From Calvatia gigantea (Eukaryota; Basidiomycota; Agaricomycetes; Agaricales; Lycoperdaceae), in assembly GCA_025093985.1 (NCBI GenBank), contig JACAAK010000012.1, positions 1,550,001 through 1,614,000 on the forward strand: 64,000 nt of DNA. Direction: 5' to 3'. Position numbers and translations under genes: made by a program. Below the pieces are notes generated by a model, which worked only from the letters and a program-made list of their open reading frames with translations, was not told where the DNA came from and searched no databases. Positions within the stretch are counted from its first letter, which is position 1. Each line of letters opens with the position of its first letter. This document shows positions 34,472-46,559 of this stretch, one piece after another.

Positions 34472-35677
34472 TCTTTTACGAGGAGGCTGGAATTTTTAAA
34501 ATGCACGAACTAGACCTGAGTGTAAGTGGGATGTTGTCACAGAAGATGTGCGTAAGCATCCTTCGTAGCCTGGTATTTGAATAAATGGGATATTAGGTAC
34601 TGCATCGGTTGAGATGAAGGGGGGACGTCAGGACCTGGATTGATTTCATTGAGCTTCATTACCGTGTTTCTCGTCTTCATCGCCTCCCCCCTCCCCGTCA
34701 ACAACCTTCCAAAGTAACGCTTAGGCGAGCCGGAATGATTGCCAGTGTGTGAGTGGTGGGGGCGCTCACTGAATCACTGGCATGATTTCTACGACATCAG
34801 GCTGACCTATCCAGAAAACGTGAAATTGGGCCAGTCAGTGAACTTTTTCCGACACTCTCTGCTCGGGGTCATTAATTTATTTTGAGAGTTACTTGAGGGG
34901 GGCCTTTTCCAAGGCTATTGTATCTTGTGATTTTGAGATGGTGGCAGCCGAGACGAACCACCTTTCAGATTAACTTCATAGGCGACCACTGGAATCGGAA
35001 CTAGTAGATTACTGATGATAAAGTCATTGCACTGCCCCCGCTTCACCGACACTTTCGACGGGCATAATTCGAAGCGTCAATAAAGGCGCACGTTGGCTGT
35101 TGATACAGTGGTGCCGTCCATCGACCAGGAACTCGGCAACCGTCCAAAGTTCATTGGTCGTTCCGTCCATACCGAGGCAGACTCCAGATCTCGTCATAGT
35201 TGAGATTTCGGGATTTGTGAGGAATATATGTAGTTTCCGACGGAATGTGCACTCACCTTCGGAACGAGACACGGCCATGGGTATCCCCTGTTTCTAGTAC
35301 ATCTTGAGCCGTGAATTAGAGTATCACTGCGATGGTATTGTATCACGAAAAAAGATTTTGTGGAGCGTGAGTTAATCCAGTGAATACCGTCCTCACTTTC
35401 ACTACCAGCCAATCCCGACCGGCCCACCCCCCATGTGTACTATCAGAAGATGCGAACGGAAAATGCCCCTAGCGTTGCCGTGGCTTCTGGTCCGTTTGAA
35501 CCACCCGGCACCTCGTGGTAGTATGATACACTTACTTCATAACGGGCTTAGTGCCAGGGTGTGGAAAATAAGTACTGCATGGCACGGCACCTAGTTGAGC
35601 TTCTAACCTCACTCACCATGCCAAGTCGATTGAAATCACAAGTTACATTGACAAAACGCAGGGTGATGTACCGATGG
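34472..35677. repeat. Spacer block Y, third full copy
   Basis: Repeats the landmarks of 20036-20938: GTGTGAGTGGTGGGGGCG, GGAACTAGTAGATTACTGAT, CCATCGACCAGGAACTCGGC, GAGATTTCGGGATTTGTGAG, and the TAACGGGCTTAGTGCCAG stretch near the end. A gene-like ORF (35024-35278, minus) overlaps but has no recognised domain. Confidence 0.5.
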
Positions 35678-37252
35678 TTAAGCAAATCTCAACTCGCTAA
35701 ATCTCAACGAATTCCCATCAGATGAAGCCCCCCGCTGCCTTCGAGCAGACAGCTCCCGGATGTGAAGCAAAACTCGGCAGGCAAGCACTGCGCGAATCAT
35801 GCGAACGGTTCTTGAAGAGCAGACGTTGTCAACAGATGACGCCCAGTACACATATGTGATGTAAACACTCACAACGACAAGATGAAGTTATGGTCCGGCT
35901 AGTGATGAAAAGTCAATCATAGGACACTAAGCAACAAATGAGCAGACACACCATCTTGATGACAACAGTGATTTGTATGACAGACAGTACTAGCAATCGT
36001 GTGAGGACATCTAGATCAACAATAAACCCTGTCCAAGCGGAAAACCTTACGAAGAAGATATGCATAAAACAGAGTGCCTGGGAATCAACCCCGTTAATTC
36101 TGAAACCAGGAAAGTTGTCCGAAGGCCAAAAGTACCTTCAGTGTGCACAGCTCTCATCAGCTCACAGCGTGTTATCATATCCACTCCAAACACAGTACCT
36201 GGACAATCAAATTCAGGTTTTCTGGGCAAGGAAAAAACGGAGGGACTCACACTCCTTGATCGTGGCGGACATCATCAACGCCAGCATTCCTAAAGTCCGG
36301 GTTGGCCATAGTCAGCGACACGGAATCTCTCGGACGAGCTGGAAAGTTTGCCTGCGTCATAAACCACCAATAACGCATAACTACCATAAAACGCCTTGTA
36401 TATTTCCCCCGAAATTACTGGGCACCCCCTTGGTAAAATGGCTGGAAGAACTTGGAAAGGTGTTCTGTCCTGGTCTTTCGTGAGCTAGTTTTGGATGGAC
36501 TTACATGCTGGGGTAGCTATTGTATGAAACTGGTTGTAAACGGTATAGGTAACTGATCCCAGGCCAAAGAGGGCGAGGGCAGTAATTACTTTCTTGTCCA
36601 TGTTCCAAACTATGCAGGTGCGCAGAGAAAGGATATCTAAACTGTGCTCAACTACTATGTTCGTCTGGAGATTCACTGGAAACTTGCACTCTGCAATGTA
36701 TATGGCAACCATGTTGACACCTAATACGTGGCTTCTCATTTAGCGATGTATTTGTGGGCCACGGGAGCTCACGTACATCCCATTACTTTGAGTAATCTCC
36801 TGCACGTATTAATGTGTGACTCGCGCCGAACTAAATGAAACCATCAGCTATCAGAAGGATACGATCGGGTACGACGTACAGAAATACATCAAAGTAAAAT
36901 CCACGATGGGCAAGTACCGATTCAGGAAGAAGATGACTTTTGCCAGACTAAATTCCGAGCTCCAGACGAGAGCGACTTCCAAGTCAAGGGTGATTGCCCA
37001 TTCGAAAACCTGCCATTGCCAATTTCAAAATCAGTCACGCTCAAACACCACCATGACCTCATAACCCACCACAATCGAGAATGAAACCACTGATGCGGTG
37101 GGTATGAGCACGACTCAGACTAAACTTCGACGCTTACAATCAATACACTGAAGGGATATGAGTATGCGTTAAAACCCAAATTTGTGACATACATTCTCGA
37201 CCCAGCCATGATAAATGATCGTCGATACTGTTTCGAGATTGCCAAAATCCAT
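35678..37252 (-). CDS. DUF6533 membrane protein, copy 5
   Basis: ATG at 37252 (MDFGNLETVSTIIYHGWV), stop at 35678 after FSELRFA. Pieces in order: EWAITLDLEVALVWSSEF, KVIFFLNRYLPIVDFTL, ILSLRTCIVWNMDKKVITAL, ALFGLGSVTYTVYNQFHTIA, GVDMITRCELMRAVHTEG and LACRVLLHIRELSARRQRG. It has the same exon order as copy 1, and the complete C-terminus is kept. Splice junctions and frame continuity were not checked end to end. Function unknown; an integral membrane protein by composition. Confidence 0.55.
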
Positions 37253-38180
37253 CTCGGGTATGTGAAGATGATGGGTATCGATGGAAGCCCAGGAAGCCAG
37301 CCTGAGGTCCACGTTAGGATATATCTGTTACAAACCGAGGCCGGGAATATTTGTGTAGAAGCACTCTTGCAGCTGGGTATTTGAATAATTGGGACCTTCG
37401 GTTGGAACCAGGGGGGGACGTGGGACTCGGTTTATCTTTTTCGGTCCATTAAAATTCGGCTCCGTACTTGTCGTCTTAACCACCTTCCGCTCGTTATAGC
37501 AGCCTTCCAAGGCAACCATTAGATGATACTGGAAACTATTACCGGTGTGTAAGTGGCGGGGGTGCTGACAGAATTACTGCCGTGAGGTTGCGTAATATTG
37601 AGATCCACCGCACGAGATGTGAGACCGGAATAACTAACAGGTGTCTTCTGAGCCTTTCTCTCAGGAATGCTGACCTCCCAATTTACCACGTAACCCCAGT
37701 TCATCAGTGCTTTGGACAAGCATTATTTTTCGGATCACAAAGCTTGGCCTGGCTTGGGGCCTTTTCTGGCCCCCGACGCTCCGTTCACACCTTGGGCAAA
37801 CGATCACAAGGAATCAACAATTTTAAGTACCGTTGCCCATAGTCAGCCGCCGTTTGCTACTGGCACAGGAGAAAGATATCGACTGGGTAAATGTTGGTCA
37901 GAACACTGGCTTGGGTATGTTCATGGTTGCAGAACGGCATTGGGAACTGGTGAGACTGCCTTGGAATTGGCCATCGAGAATGATTAGAGGTGCCCTGCCT
38001 GCTGGGATTTTTCATCCTTCCCTTCGTGCCCGCGGAGATATGAACAGAGCAGATTAACACAGCCTGAGGTGGTCGTAACCATGTTTCGGTGGCCCCGTTG
38101 TCCACCGATACATTAGGACAACCGAGGATACGAACAGAATATCAATTTTTGAACGACTGTGAATTTCGATTTGACGCCTG
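37253..38180. other. Upstream region of copy 5 and start of block Z
   Basis: Contains the conserved DUF6533 upstream stretch (a TTGAATAATTGGGACC motif near 37381) and a spacer of a different type from block Y. From about 38135 (ATCAATTTTTGAACGA) it matches 41907 onward, the start of repeated block Z. No gene is recognised. Confidence 0.4.
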
Positions 38181-38796
38181 TGTGGAGGCTGGAAACCGGC
38201 TGGCCGTAAAACGAACAACCAATCATCCACCCGCCACTAGCCCTCAAGACCAAGTCCTTGTGTCAGTGTCCGTATAATTTCCATCAACCCTTTTTGATCC
38301 CCGCACATGCCCCCTTCCTCGTGTTCGGCTATCCTCTACTTACCCCCAATCTGCCACTACTCTCTTTAATTTCCGTAGCACTTCGGTTTCCATGACATTT
38401 CACAGTAGTTTGCAATGCGCACGGACTCAGTTTCTCAGTATATAAGACCCATGCGCAGTAATAGCACATCATCGAATGTACAGGATCCCACTCTCTGTTT
38501 TTCTATCAACACGTCTCTCTCTGTCCGTTGCCTTGTCTCTGAAACCTCGTTATCTCTCAGTCTACTCTTGTGTTCTTGGGCCGGACGAGTTCAGCTCAAG
38601 GACTTATCTTCTCGGATCGCAGCACGGATCAGGCTCATTGTTCCAACCTCCCGTTCCAGTCTATCAACAAAGTCCCGTGACCTAGACCGAGCCTCTCCCC
38701 TCCCAACTTGTTGTCTCTGTCTCAGTGTTAACGGTCGACGGACGCGACCAGTGCCTGCCTCCTGTTTCTTCAATAGAACCGTTTCCTGTCTTTACA
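38181..38796. mobile_element. Solo LTR with 5-bp target duplication
   Basis: A 616-bp segment beginning TGTGGAGG and ending TTTACA, flanked by GCCTG on both sides (38176-38180 and 38797-38801). It carries a TATATAAG box near 38439 and a CT-rich stretch. The related sequence near 41940 lacks it (GGCGCCCAGATGATCGACG), acting as an empty site. No internal retrotransposon genes exist, so this is a solo LTR left by recombination. Confidence 0.82.
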
Positions 38797-39180
38797 GCCT
38801 GGATGGTCGGCGCCACGACTTAGATCTCAGATCTCATGTCCCAGACCTGCATTGAGGAATATCCTTTGCAAATGGTACAAGCGTGTGGTGCCTCAAAGGC
38901 CAGAGTGAAGATAATCTTCGAGGTTGTCGGCTGACCTGAGTGCTCAAGGTAGTTGATGTTTGTCGGGATCGCGATCATCGTGAATACTCAGTCCCATTGC
39001 TGTTTGCTTGACACATTTCTAGCATCTCACTTGTTGTGATCACAAACGCAACTCAAGAGTCCCCCAATCCCACAGCCAGATAAAAGCCATTTCATTTTCG
39101 ACCTTCCAAGCGGGATGTCGCGTCCGCCAAGGGTAATGTGTTTTTCAGTCCTGTTGCCTATCGCTCGAATCAATCTTGCT
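38797..39180. repeat. Block Z, copy 1
   Basis: Matches 41945-42330 with scattered differences: GGCGCCACGAC(T/C)TAGA, TGACCTGAGTGCTCAAG and GTTTGCTTGACACA are shared. It is interrupted on its left side by the solo LTR. No coding capacity was found. Confidence 0.65.
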
Positions 39181-39409
39181 CATATCTCTTCATTCTGTGG
39201 TTGCTGGTCTGTCCGAATACCCTACCACCTCATGGTAGCGAGTGATACACTTACTCCATAACAGGCGTAATGAGGTGTAGCCTCTTACAAAAGGTACTAG
39301 CATGGCACCTAGTTGGGCAGGTATATTCCAACCCCACTCATTACATCTAACTAAATCAATTGAAATCATGAGCAAAACCGACAAAACCCAGGGTGATGTA
39401 CTGATGGTC

Positions 39410-40971
39410 TTAAGCAAATCTTAGCTCGCTAACTCCCAATGAATTCCCTTCGGATGAAGGCCCACACTACCTTTGAACAGACAGCTCCCGGATATGAAGC
39501 AGAACTCGACAGGCGAGGAGTGCACGAATCATGCGACTGGTTCTTTACAGGAGCAGATATCGTCAATAGATGGTGCTTGATGTGTGTGTGTAACGTAGGC
39601 ACTCACAACGAAAAGAGGAAGACGTCGTCGGGCTAGCGATAAAATTGTTCGTAAATATAGGACATCAGATGACAAATGAGCATACGCACCACCTGGAATA
39701 AAACAATGATTGACACAATTGAGGGAACTAGGGTGACCACGCAAAGGCACTTAGGTCAATGGTGACTCCCATACACAAGGACAATCTTACGAAGAAGATA
39801 TCCATAAAACAGGGCCCCTATGAATCAATACCCATTAATCGCTCGACTACGAAAGTCAGGTTAATGGTACCTTTAGTATATACAGTTTTCATCAGCTCAG
39901 AATGTTTTATGACTCTTGCTCCAGACGTAGTATCTAGGCAGACAAGCTCAGGTTTACTGGGCGAGAGACAGTCCAGGGACTCACATTCCCTGAGGGTAGG
40001 ATACACCATCGGAGCCAACATTCCTGAATCGCGGTAGGTGGTCAGAGATACGACAATCCTCCGAGCGGGCTGGATAAACTTGCCCGTACCGTAAAAGACG
40101 AATATGACAAAATTAGCGTAGATTATGGAACTTCCATTTGGAATCGCCAAGCACCCTCCCAGTGGAATGACCGAAAAAACTTGGAAAGGCGTTCGGTTCC
40201 GGTCCTTGATGAGCTGATTTTTGAATGGACTCACATTCGAGACCGGCTACCAGATGAAAGATACCATATATGCCAAATGTAAATGATCCCAGATAGAAGA
40301 GGGCGAGGGTAACGATGATTTTCACGTTCATGTTCCAAACTGCGCAGGTACGTAGAACAAGGACACCTAAACTGTGCTTAAGAGTTACAATCGTCTGGAG
40401 ATTGGCCAGAAACTTACATTCTGCAAGGTATATCGCAACCAAGTAGACAACTGATAATTGACCACTCATTAGATGAAATACTTGTGAGCCAGTGGAGCTC
40501 ACACACATCCGCTTGCATGGAGTAATCCCCTGCATGTATTGACGTCTGACTCGAGCACATCTGATTGAACCCTTAGCCAGCAGAGGGATATGATTGAGTA
40601 GTACGTACAGAAATACTTCAGAACGAAATCTACGATGGGCAAATACCGGTTCAGTAGGAAGACGACTTTCATCAAACTCCACTCTGAGTTCCAGACAAGG
40701 GAGATTTCCAGATCGAGGGTGATTGTCCACTCAAAAAGCTGCCCGTCCCGTAATTAGCCACAGTAAGACACCATCGAGACATTATTTTCAACTTGCCACG
40801 ACAGAGAGTGAAGCCCCTAACGCAGTAGGCATGGGCGCGACTCAGATTAAAGTTTGACACTTACAATTGATGCACTGAAGAGATGTGAGAAAGTGTTGGT
40901 CTCTAACTTCATGACCACACCTGACCAACCCAACCATGATAAACGGCTGTTGGTACTGTTCCGAGGACCAT
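39410..40971 (-). CDS. DUF6533 membrane protein, copy 6
   Basis: ATG at 40971 (MVLGTVPTAVYHGWVG), stop at 39410 after VSELRFA. Pieces: FEWTITLDLEISLVWNSEW, KVVFLLNRYLPIVDFVLKYF, VYLVAIYLAECKFLAN, LVLRTCAVWNMNVKIIVTL, LFYLGSFTFGIYGIFHLV, GCLAIPNGSSIIYANFVIF and SELMKTVYTKGTI. A large open segment (40113-40730) runs through several exons and introns. The GTAAGTGTC donor after the first coding exon is conserved with copy 1. Likely a gene of the same type as copy 1; full frame integrity was not verified. Confidence 0.55.
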
Positions 40972-41906
40972 CCCAATGCGAGGGGAGTATAGGTATCAAT
41001 GAAAACGCAAGAGGCCAAGAGAGTCCACGTCAGGAAATATCTGCGACAAACTGGAAGCAAGAATCTTGAACCTGAATAAACGGGTTGTTCTATCGTCCCA
41101 GAAGATGGGGATAGGCACCTTTTGCAGTCTAGTATTTGAAGACTGGGATATTCGGGACACTGATCGGGATAAACGGAGGAAGTGGGACTTGAATGATGCC
41201 TTTCAGTCCAATTCGCTTCGTCCCCGCTTTTCTCGTCTTCATCACCTCTCCTTCATCAACAGCTTTCCGAGGCGGGGTTTAGGCTGGACGGGAATTATCT
41301 CCAGTGTGTAAGTGGTAGAGCTGCTCACTAAATCACTGGCGTGAGGCTGTGTGCTGTAAATCATCTAGCATGATCCGGGTTGGAAACCGAATTTGCTAGC
41401 GGAACAGTCGGTGAGTGTCTCCCGATACTGCCTCCTCAGTGTCGTCAACATCAGGATATGTCTCTCGGGTTTCTCAAGGAGAGGTTCATCACCTAGGCTG
41501 CCCCTGCCTTCGGCTCGTCCCGAATTTTACCCGCCCGCCGCCCTTTTGAGCTGCATTATGAAGTTGTGTGATACTAGTTACAAATATTCAAGAGATGAGA
41601 AATTGGAATTTTCAGCAAGTGTCTTCAACACTTTCCCTCCAATCCCCCTTTTTGCCTCCAGGATTGTTCAAGTAGGAAATCTTTCTGAGGCTTCTATCAT
41701 CTCTCACGGTTTTGGAGCGGCGGGGGTTGGAATGGAAATGAGTGAATCCTTCTTGAAGTTGACTTCGTCGATGGTCGCAAAATCGGAGCTAGGAGCCGCA
41801 GTTCCGGTCATAGTTCACACTGCCCCACTTCATCGATGCTTTCAATCAGCATCACTTGGGGTGTTGAAGGCTAAGCGCTAATCCTGGCTACTGGTATAGA
41901 GTATCA
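40972..41906. other. Upstream region of DUF6533 copy 6
   Basis: A conserved upstream stretch (TTTGAAGACTGGGATATTCGG near 41137), then a spacer resembling 37550-38130. The ORF at 41393-41881 (+) is open for 162 codons but shows no family features, and its counterpart near 37.6 kb is not open, so it is not called as a gene. Confidence 0.4.
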
Positions 41907-42330
41907 ATTTTTGAACGATTGTGGATATCGAATCTTCGATCTGGCGCCCAGATGATCGACGCCACGACCTAGACCCCAGATCCCATCCTCAGACCCTGCA
42001 CTGAGGAGTATCCTTTACAAAATAATATGAGCGTATGGTGCCTCAACGGCAGGACTGAAGACAATTCTCGAGGCTGTCGACTGACCTGAGTGCTCAAGCT
42101 GATTGATGTTTGTCGGTATCGCGATGATCGCGAATACTCAATCCCACCACTGTTTGCTTGACACACTCTTCTAGCATCTCGCTTGTTGATCACGAACGTG
42201 GCTCAAGAGTTTCCCAAACCCATGACCAGAGAAAAGTCGATTCATTGCCGACCTTTCACGCAGGATGTCGCTTCCGCCAAGAATACTGTAAATTTCGATC
42301 TCGTTACCAATGGCTCGAATGGATCTTGCT
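41907..42330. repeat. Block Z, copy 2 (without LTR)
   Basis: The undisturbed partner of 38135-39180. It contains the empty site that corresponds to the solo LTR insertion point near 41943-41948. Confidence 0.6.
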
Positions 42331-42496
42331 CATATCTCATTCTTTTCTTCTCCTTGTTGGTTCAGACTGATATTAAGATAATCGCCACCTCATTCTGATA
42401 TTTTGGCAGCCATCACGTACAATAAGGACAACACATTCACGATACGATTACTACTAACTACGAACAGGAAGGGGCTGAAGTGAACAGTACAGCTGA

Positions 42497-43215
42497 TCAA
42501 GTCAGAGTGGGCACGGCCCAGTTAACCCATTGTGATTCAACAAACCCGAGGTTGTTGGCGCCGTCCGTTTTCAGGATGTTCGTGTTCGTCGACTGGTTCT
42601 TCAAGAATTTGTTGACGAGCGCATCCAAATCTCCCTGCTCGTTGCTAGGGAACGCACAGTGGTTATGGTTGCCCACTTGACTGACACCCATCTTGTCACC
42701 GACACCGAGGGCCTTCCACACCTTGTTGGCGGTGCTCATAGCACCCCATACGCTACGAGGACCGAGCTTGTCAGTGCTCGCGTTATCAATGACAAGGAGT
42801 GCGCGGGGAGCAACGAGAGCGGCGAGCAAGTGGTGATCGAATGGCAGGTTGTTGACCCAATTGATGTATGGTTCAAATACCTTGGAGAACCAAACGTTCT
42901 CACCCACAACCTCGGACGCGGTCTGAGTGTTAATGCCACTAGACAACATATTGGCGGAAGTGCGCCAGGATCCACCCAGACTCCTGAGGAATGGTCAAAG
43001 CGATACAAGTGTCGAATGCACCAGCAACCAATGCACCCTTACCATTCCTGGAGCACCCAGTAACAGCGAGCCTGTTCAGGTTCAGGTCGATACGTGAGTT
43101 GGAGAGGGTCTCAAGGACGTCAATGACTCGGGAGATACCCCAGGCCCAAGCCTTCATGACGCCGGCCGAATGGCCAGCCGCCAGTGCCGTAAAGCTGATA
43201 GAACTTCCCTTGACT
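42497..43215 (-). pseudogene. Truncated glucuronoyl esterase (CE15) copy
   Basis: The 3' part of a second CE15 gene. The last 150 residues (42497-42949) differ from the full gene at 46560 by only about a dozen positions, and the nucleophile region [16 protein letters not shown] is present upstream (43045-43095). The codons joining PQESG to the next block are lost, so the two parts are in different frames. Homology ends near 43215; the CBM1, linker, signal peptide and first half of the catalytic domain are missing. The 3' flank (from ~42395) is shared with the full gene (from ~46455), so the duplication extended beyond the coding region. Not functional as a secreted enzyme. Confidence 0.85.
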
Positions 43216-43997
43216 ATGACCGCCTGCGTCTGCCACATCACGCCCGTGGGGCCCCCTCTGTCGAAACCCAGTCGAAGAGCACAGGGCCCCATAGCACTAT
43301 ACAGCCTAACTCGATCTTCCTGCTACTATGGGTACCGACCCCTGGCTCGACGCGTCAGAACTATTAACCTGGGTATCGCAGCCAAGTCTTTCCCCTCAGC
43401 CCTCACAGGCTTTCGCCCATAAGCAGTTGCACAGCATCACTACAATATATTTGTATTCACGCCCCGCTACGAATAACAAACTTAATCATCCTTTCCTCAT
43501 TGTCCGGGGTGGCCCAGACAAGTCAGGCAAAGGTTGGGGTTTGTGAGAAACAGAGCCTCCATGCATATCTCGCAGGACGCGGGCTCACCTATTGACTGTA
43601 GTGTCCTGCACACGTTGGGCCAAGAAAAACATTGAATAACTTTTAGGTCACAAAAGAAGATATTACCGGGGGGTGATTCGAGTCGGCACCCCCATCGTCC
43701 TCACTTCCATCATCAGTCAATCTCGGCTCACTCACACCCCATATGTACTATCAGAAGTTACAGATGGAAAACGCTCCTAGTGTCACCGTAACTTCTGGCT
43801 GTCCAAACGACCCGGCACCTCATGATAGCGGAAAATACAACTGTCATCGCAACGGGCTTCGTGAGGTATGACCTCTTAAAATAAGTACTAGCACGGCATC
43901 TAGCTGAATTAGTACCATCTAGCCTCGGTCACCACTTCTAACTCAATTGATTTAAATCACGAACTAAGTTGACAAAGCTCGGAGTGGTGCATCGAAA
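43216..43997. other. Spacer after the CE15 fragment
   Basis: The left part is unrelated to the full esterase. From about 43535 (GGGGTTTGTGAGAAACAG) it follows block Y, with the AACGGGCTTCGTGAGG stretch near 43851 also found in other spacers. No gene is recognised. Confidence 0.4.
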
Positions 43998-45534
43998 TCA
44001 AGTAAACCTTAGCTCGCTAGCTCTCGACAAATTCGTATCGGATGAAGGCCCACGCTGTCTCCGAGCAGACATCTCCCGGATATGAAGCAGAACTCGGCAT
44101 GCGAGCACTGCACGAACTATGCGATTGGTGCTTAGAAAGAACGGATGTTGTCAACAGAGATAGCAAAAATAGGAAGATATTGTCGGGCTAGCAATAGGCG
44201 TAGTCAATCGTAGGACATCAGACAACAAATGAGCATACACACGACTCGGATTATAACAATGACGGAAACAATAGATAGCACTGGAACAATCGCACAAGGG
44301 CGTTTGGGTCAATAATGACTCCTATATACATGGAAAACCTTACGGAGAAGATATGCATAAAACAGAGTGCCTGGAAATCAACACCTGTTAATTCTGAGAC
44401 CGCGAAAGTTTGGTCAATGGTACCTTCAGTATACACAGTGTTCAGCAGTTCGGAGCGTGTTACCATATTCACCCTCAATGCAACACCTTGGCGGACAAGT
44501 CAGACCTGGACAAGAAAAACAATGGAGGGACTCACACTCCTTGACCGCGGCACATATCATCAGCATCAGCATCCCTATGATGCGAGTTGACCATAATCAG
44601 TGACACGAAATCTCTCCGACGGGCTGGAAAGCTCGCCTGCATCGTAAGCCGCCAATATCACATAATCAATATAAAGTCTGGGTATTCCCTGTGGGATTGT
44701 CAAGCACCCTCGCGATGGAGTGGCTGAGAAAACTTGGAAAGGTGTTCTGTCCGGGTTCTCGGTGAACTGATTTTTGAATGGACTTACATTCGAGAGCAGC
44801 TGTCACACGAAAATAGTTATAAACGTTAAATGCAAATGATCCCAGGTAGAAGAGGGCGAGGGTAGCGATTATTTTCTTGTTCATGTTCCAAACTACGCAG
44901 GTACGTAGGGCGAGGATGTCTAAACTGCGTTCAACAATCATGCCCATCGAGGGATTCACCGAAGACATGCATTCTGCGAAGTATATGGCAACCAAGTAGA
45001 CATCTGATGCATGCCCACTCAGTAGGTGGCATATTTGTGAGCCACTGGAGCTCACATACATCCAACTGCACGAAGCAATCCCCTGCACATATTGGCGTGT
45101 GGCTCGCGCTGCCCTGATTGAGGCTGTTAATTCTCAGAAGGGTGCGATCGAGTAGGACGTACTCAAACGCGTCAGAGCGAAATCCGCAATGGGCGAATAC
45201 CGGTTCACTAAGAAGACGGCTTTTGCCAGATTCCAGTTCGAGTTCCAGACAAGTGAAACTTCCAGGTCAAGGGTGATTGTCCATTCAAAAACCTGCCATT
45301 CCAAGATCAGTTACTGTAAAACACCATCACGACATCATTCCAAACCCACCACAATCGAGAACGAAGCCACTGATGCAGTTGGCATGAGTACGACTCAGGC
45401 CGAGCTTTGACACTTACAATCGACGCACTGAAGGGATATGAGGGTGTGTTGGAACCCGGTTCAATGACCGTATCCTGATTGACCCAATCATGATGAATGG
45501 CTGTCGATATCGTTTCGAGACTGTTGGGATACAT
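43998..45534 (-). CDS. DUF6533 membrane protein, copy 7
   Basis: ATG at 45534 (MYPNSLETISTAIHHDWV), stop at 43998 after SELRFT. Pieces: FEWTITLDLEVSLVWNSNW, KAVFLVNRYSPIADFALTRL, VYLVAIYFAECMSSVNPSMG, SLDILALRTCVVWNMNKKI, LALFYLGSFAFNVYNYFRV and SELLNTVYTEGTI. It has the same exon order as copies 1, 5 and 6. The C-terminal heptahelical tail is shorter than in copy 1 (the ARRQRG motif is weak). Splicing was inferred by analogy and not every junction was checked. Confidence 0.52.
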
Positions 45535-46559
45535 CTCCAGTGCGGGAAGAGGATGGGTATTGATGGAGGCACGAGAGCCCAAGAGAGTCCACATTAAAAG
45601 ATATCTATTGCAAACGAAAGCCGAGAATATGCGGGCTGTAAGGAATGGTAACTGTCCGTCGTTGTGCCTGAGCTAAGCTGTTTTGACAAAGAGGGGCGTC
45701 ACGCACGGTGGAAGGAGCGCAAGGGGCCCATGAACCCAGGTTCTAGCGAGGAAAGTCATCAGCTGCAGCTCACTTACCATACTAACGTTAAACATTTAAC
45801 ACTCGCTTGTCGAAACTAACCGTACAGGTTCCCGGTTTGATGGCTTGGTAGTGCGCAAGAATGCTAGTCCGCGAAGCATTATGGCGCATGCTCCGTGGTA
45901 TTCGATTCTCGATTCTCCAATGCGGTGGCTATCTGGAAGTGGTGGCATAAAGAATCTCGGATGTGGAGCACGAGTCAACAGGCCAGAATCGAACGGACAG
46001 CCCATGTCACCCTTATAGGCTCTTGGTTAGGTTAGCTACGGAGACTGAGATGGGTCTCGCAGAAAGAACATTCTCAGTCTGAAAGGTATTCGACGTCGTC
46101 AGAATAATCACCAGAAGCGGGAAGAGCAAAATTCGCACGACCTTGATTATCAAGCTGGTTGTCGCGATGAACAGAACTGTAGCATTATGCGCGGTGAGCT
46201 TCGTCCCGTGGATAAGTAGACTCTATGCACCCGATAAGTGGATATAAAAAAGTCCACCTAAAGGCGAAGGATCGGTGTCTCAAAGCTGTTGATGAAGTGA
46301 TCAACTGAGTTACGTAGTACTTCATGACAAACCACCTTGACCAGATCGGGGTGTGGCATCCCAACTCTGGACCAGACTGGGAATAGAAACTTGGGTAGGT
46401 GTGCCTCGCCCTCCCCAAATAAACTCTTAGTGAAAGTTAATGCACCGGGGCGCAACATTCTGATGTTTCAACAGCTATCATGTACAGTAAGGACACCAAA
46501 TATCACGACATAATTACTGGCTACAAACAGGAAGAGGCTGAGGCGAACAAAATACCTAA
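45535..46559. other. Spacer between DUF6533 copy 7 and the glucuronoyl esterase
   Basis: The region 46455-46559 is shared with 42395-42496 and is the 3' flank of the esterase copies. The rest (45600-46450) has no recognised gene or repeat partner. Confidence 0.45.

Noticed and set aside
41393..41881. 162-codon ORF as a gene
   Set aside because: No family features, and the matching spacer near 37.6 kb is not open.
42659..43422. Plus-strand ORFs antisense to the esterase fragment (also 46698-47165)
   Set aside because: Shadow frames opposite conserved CE15 codons.
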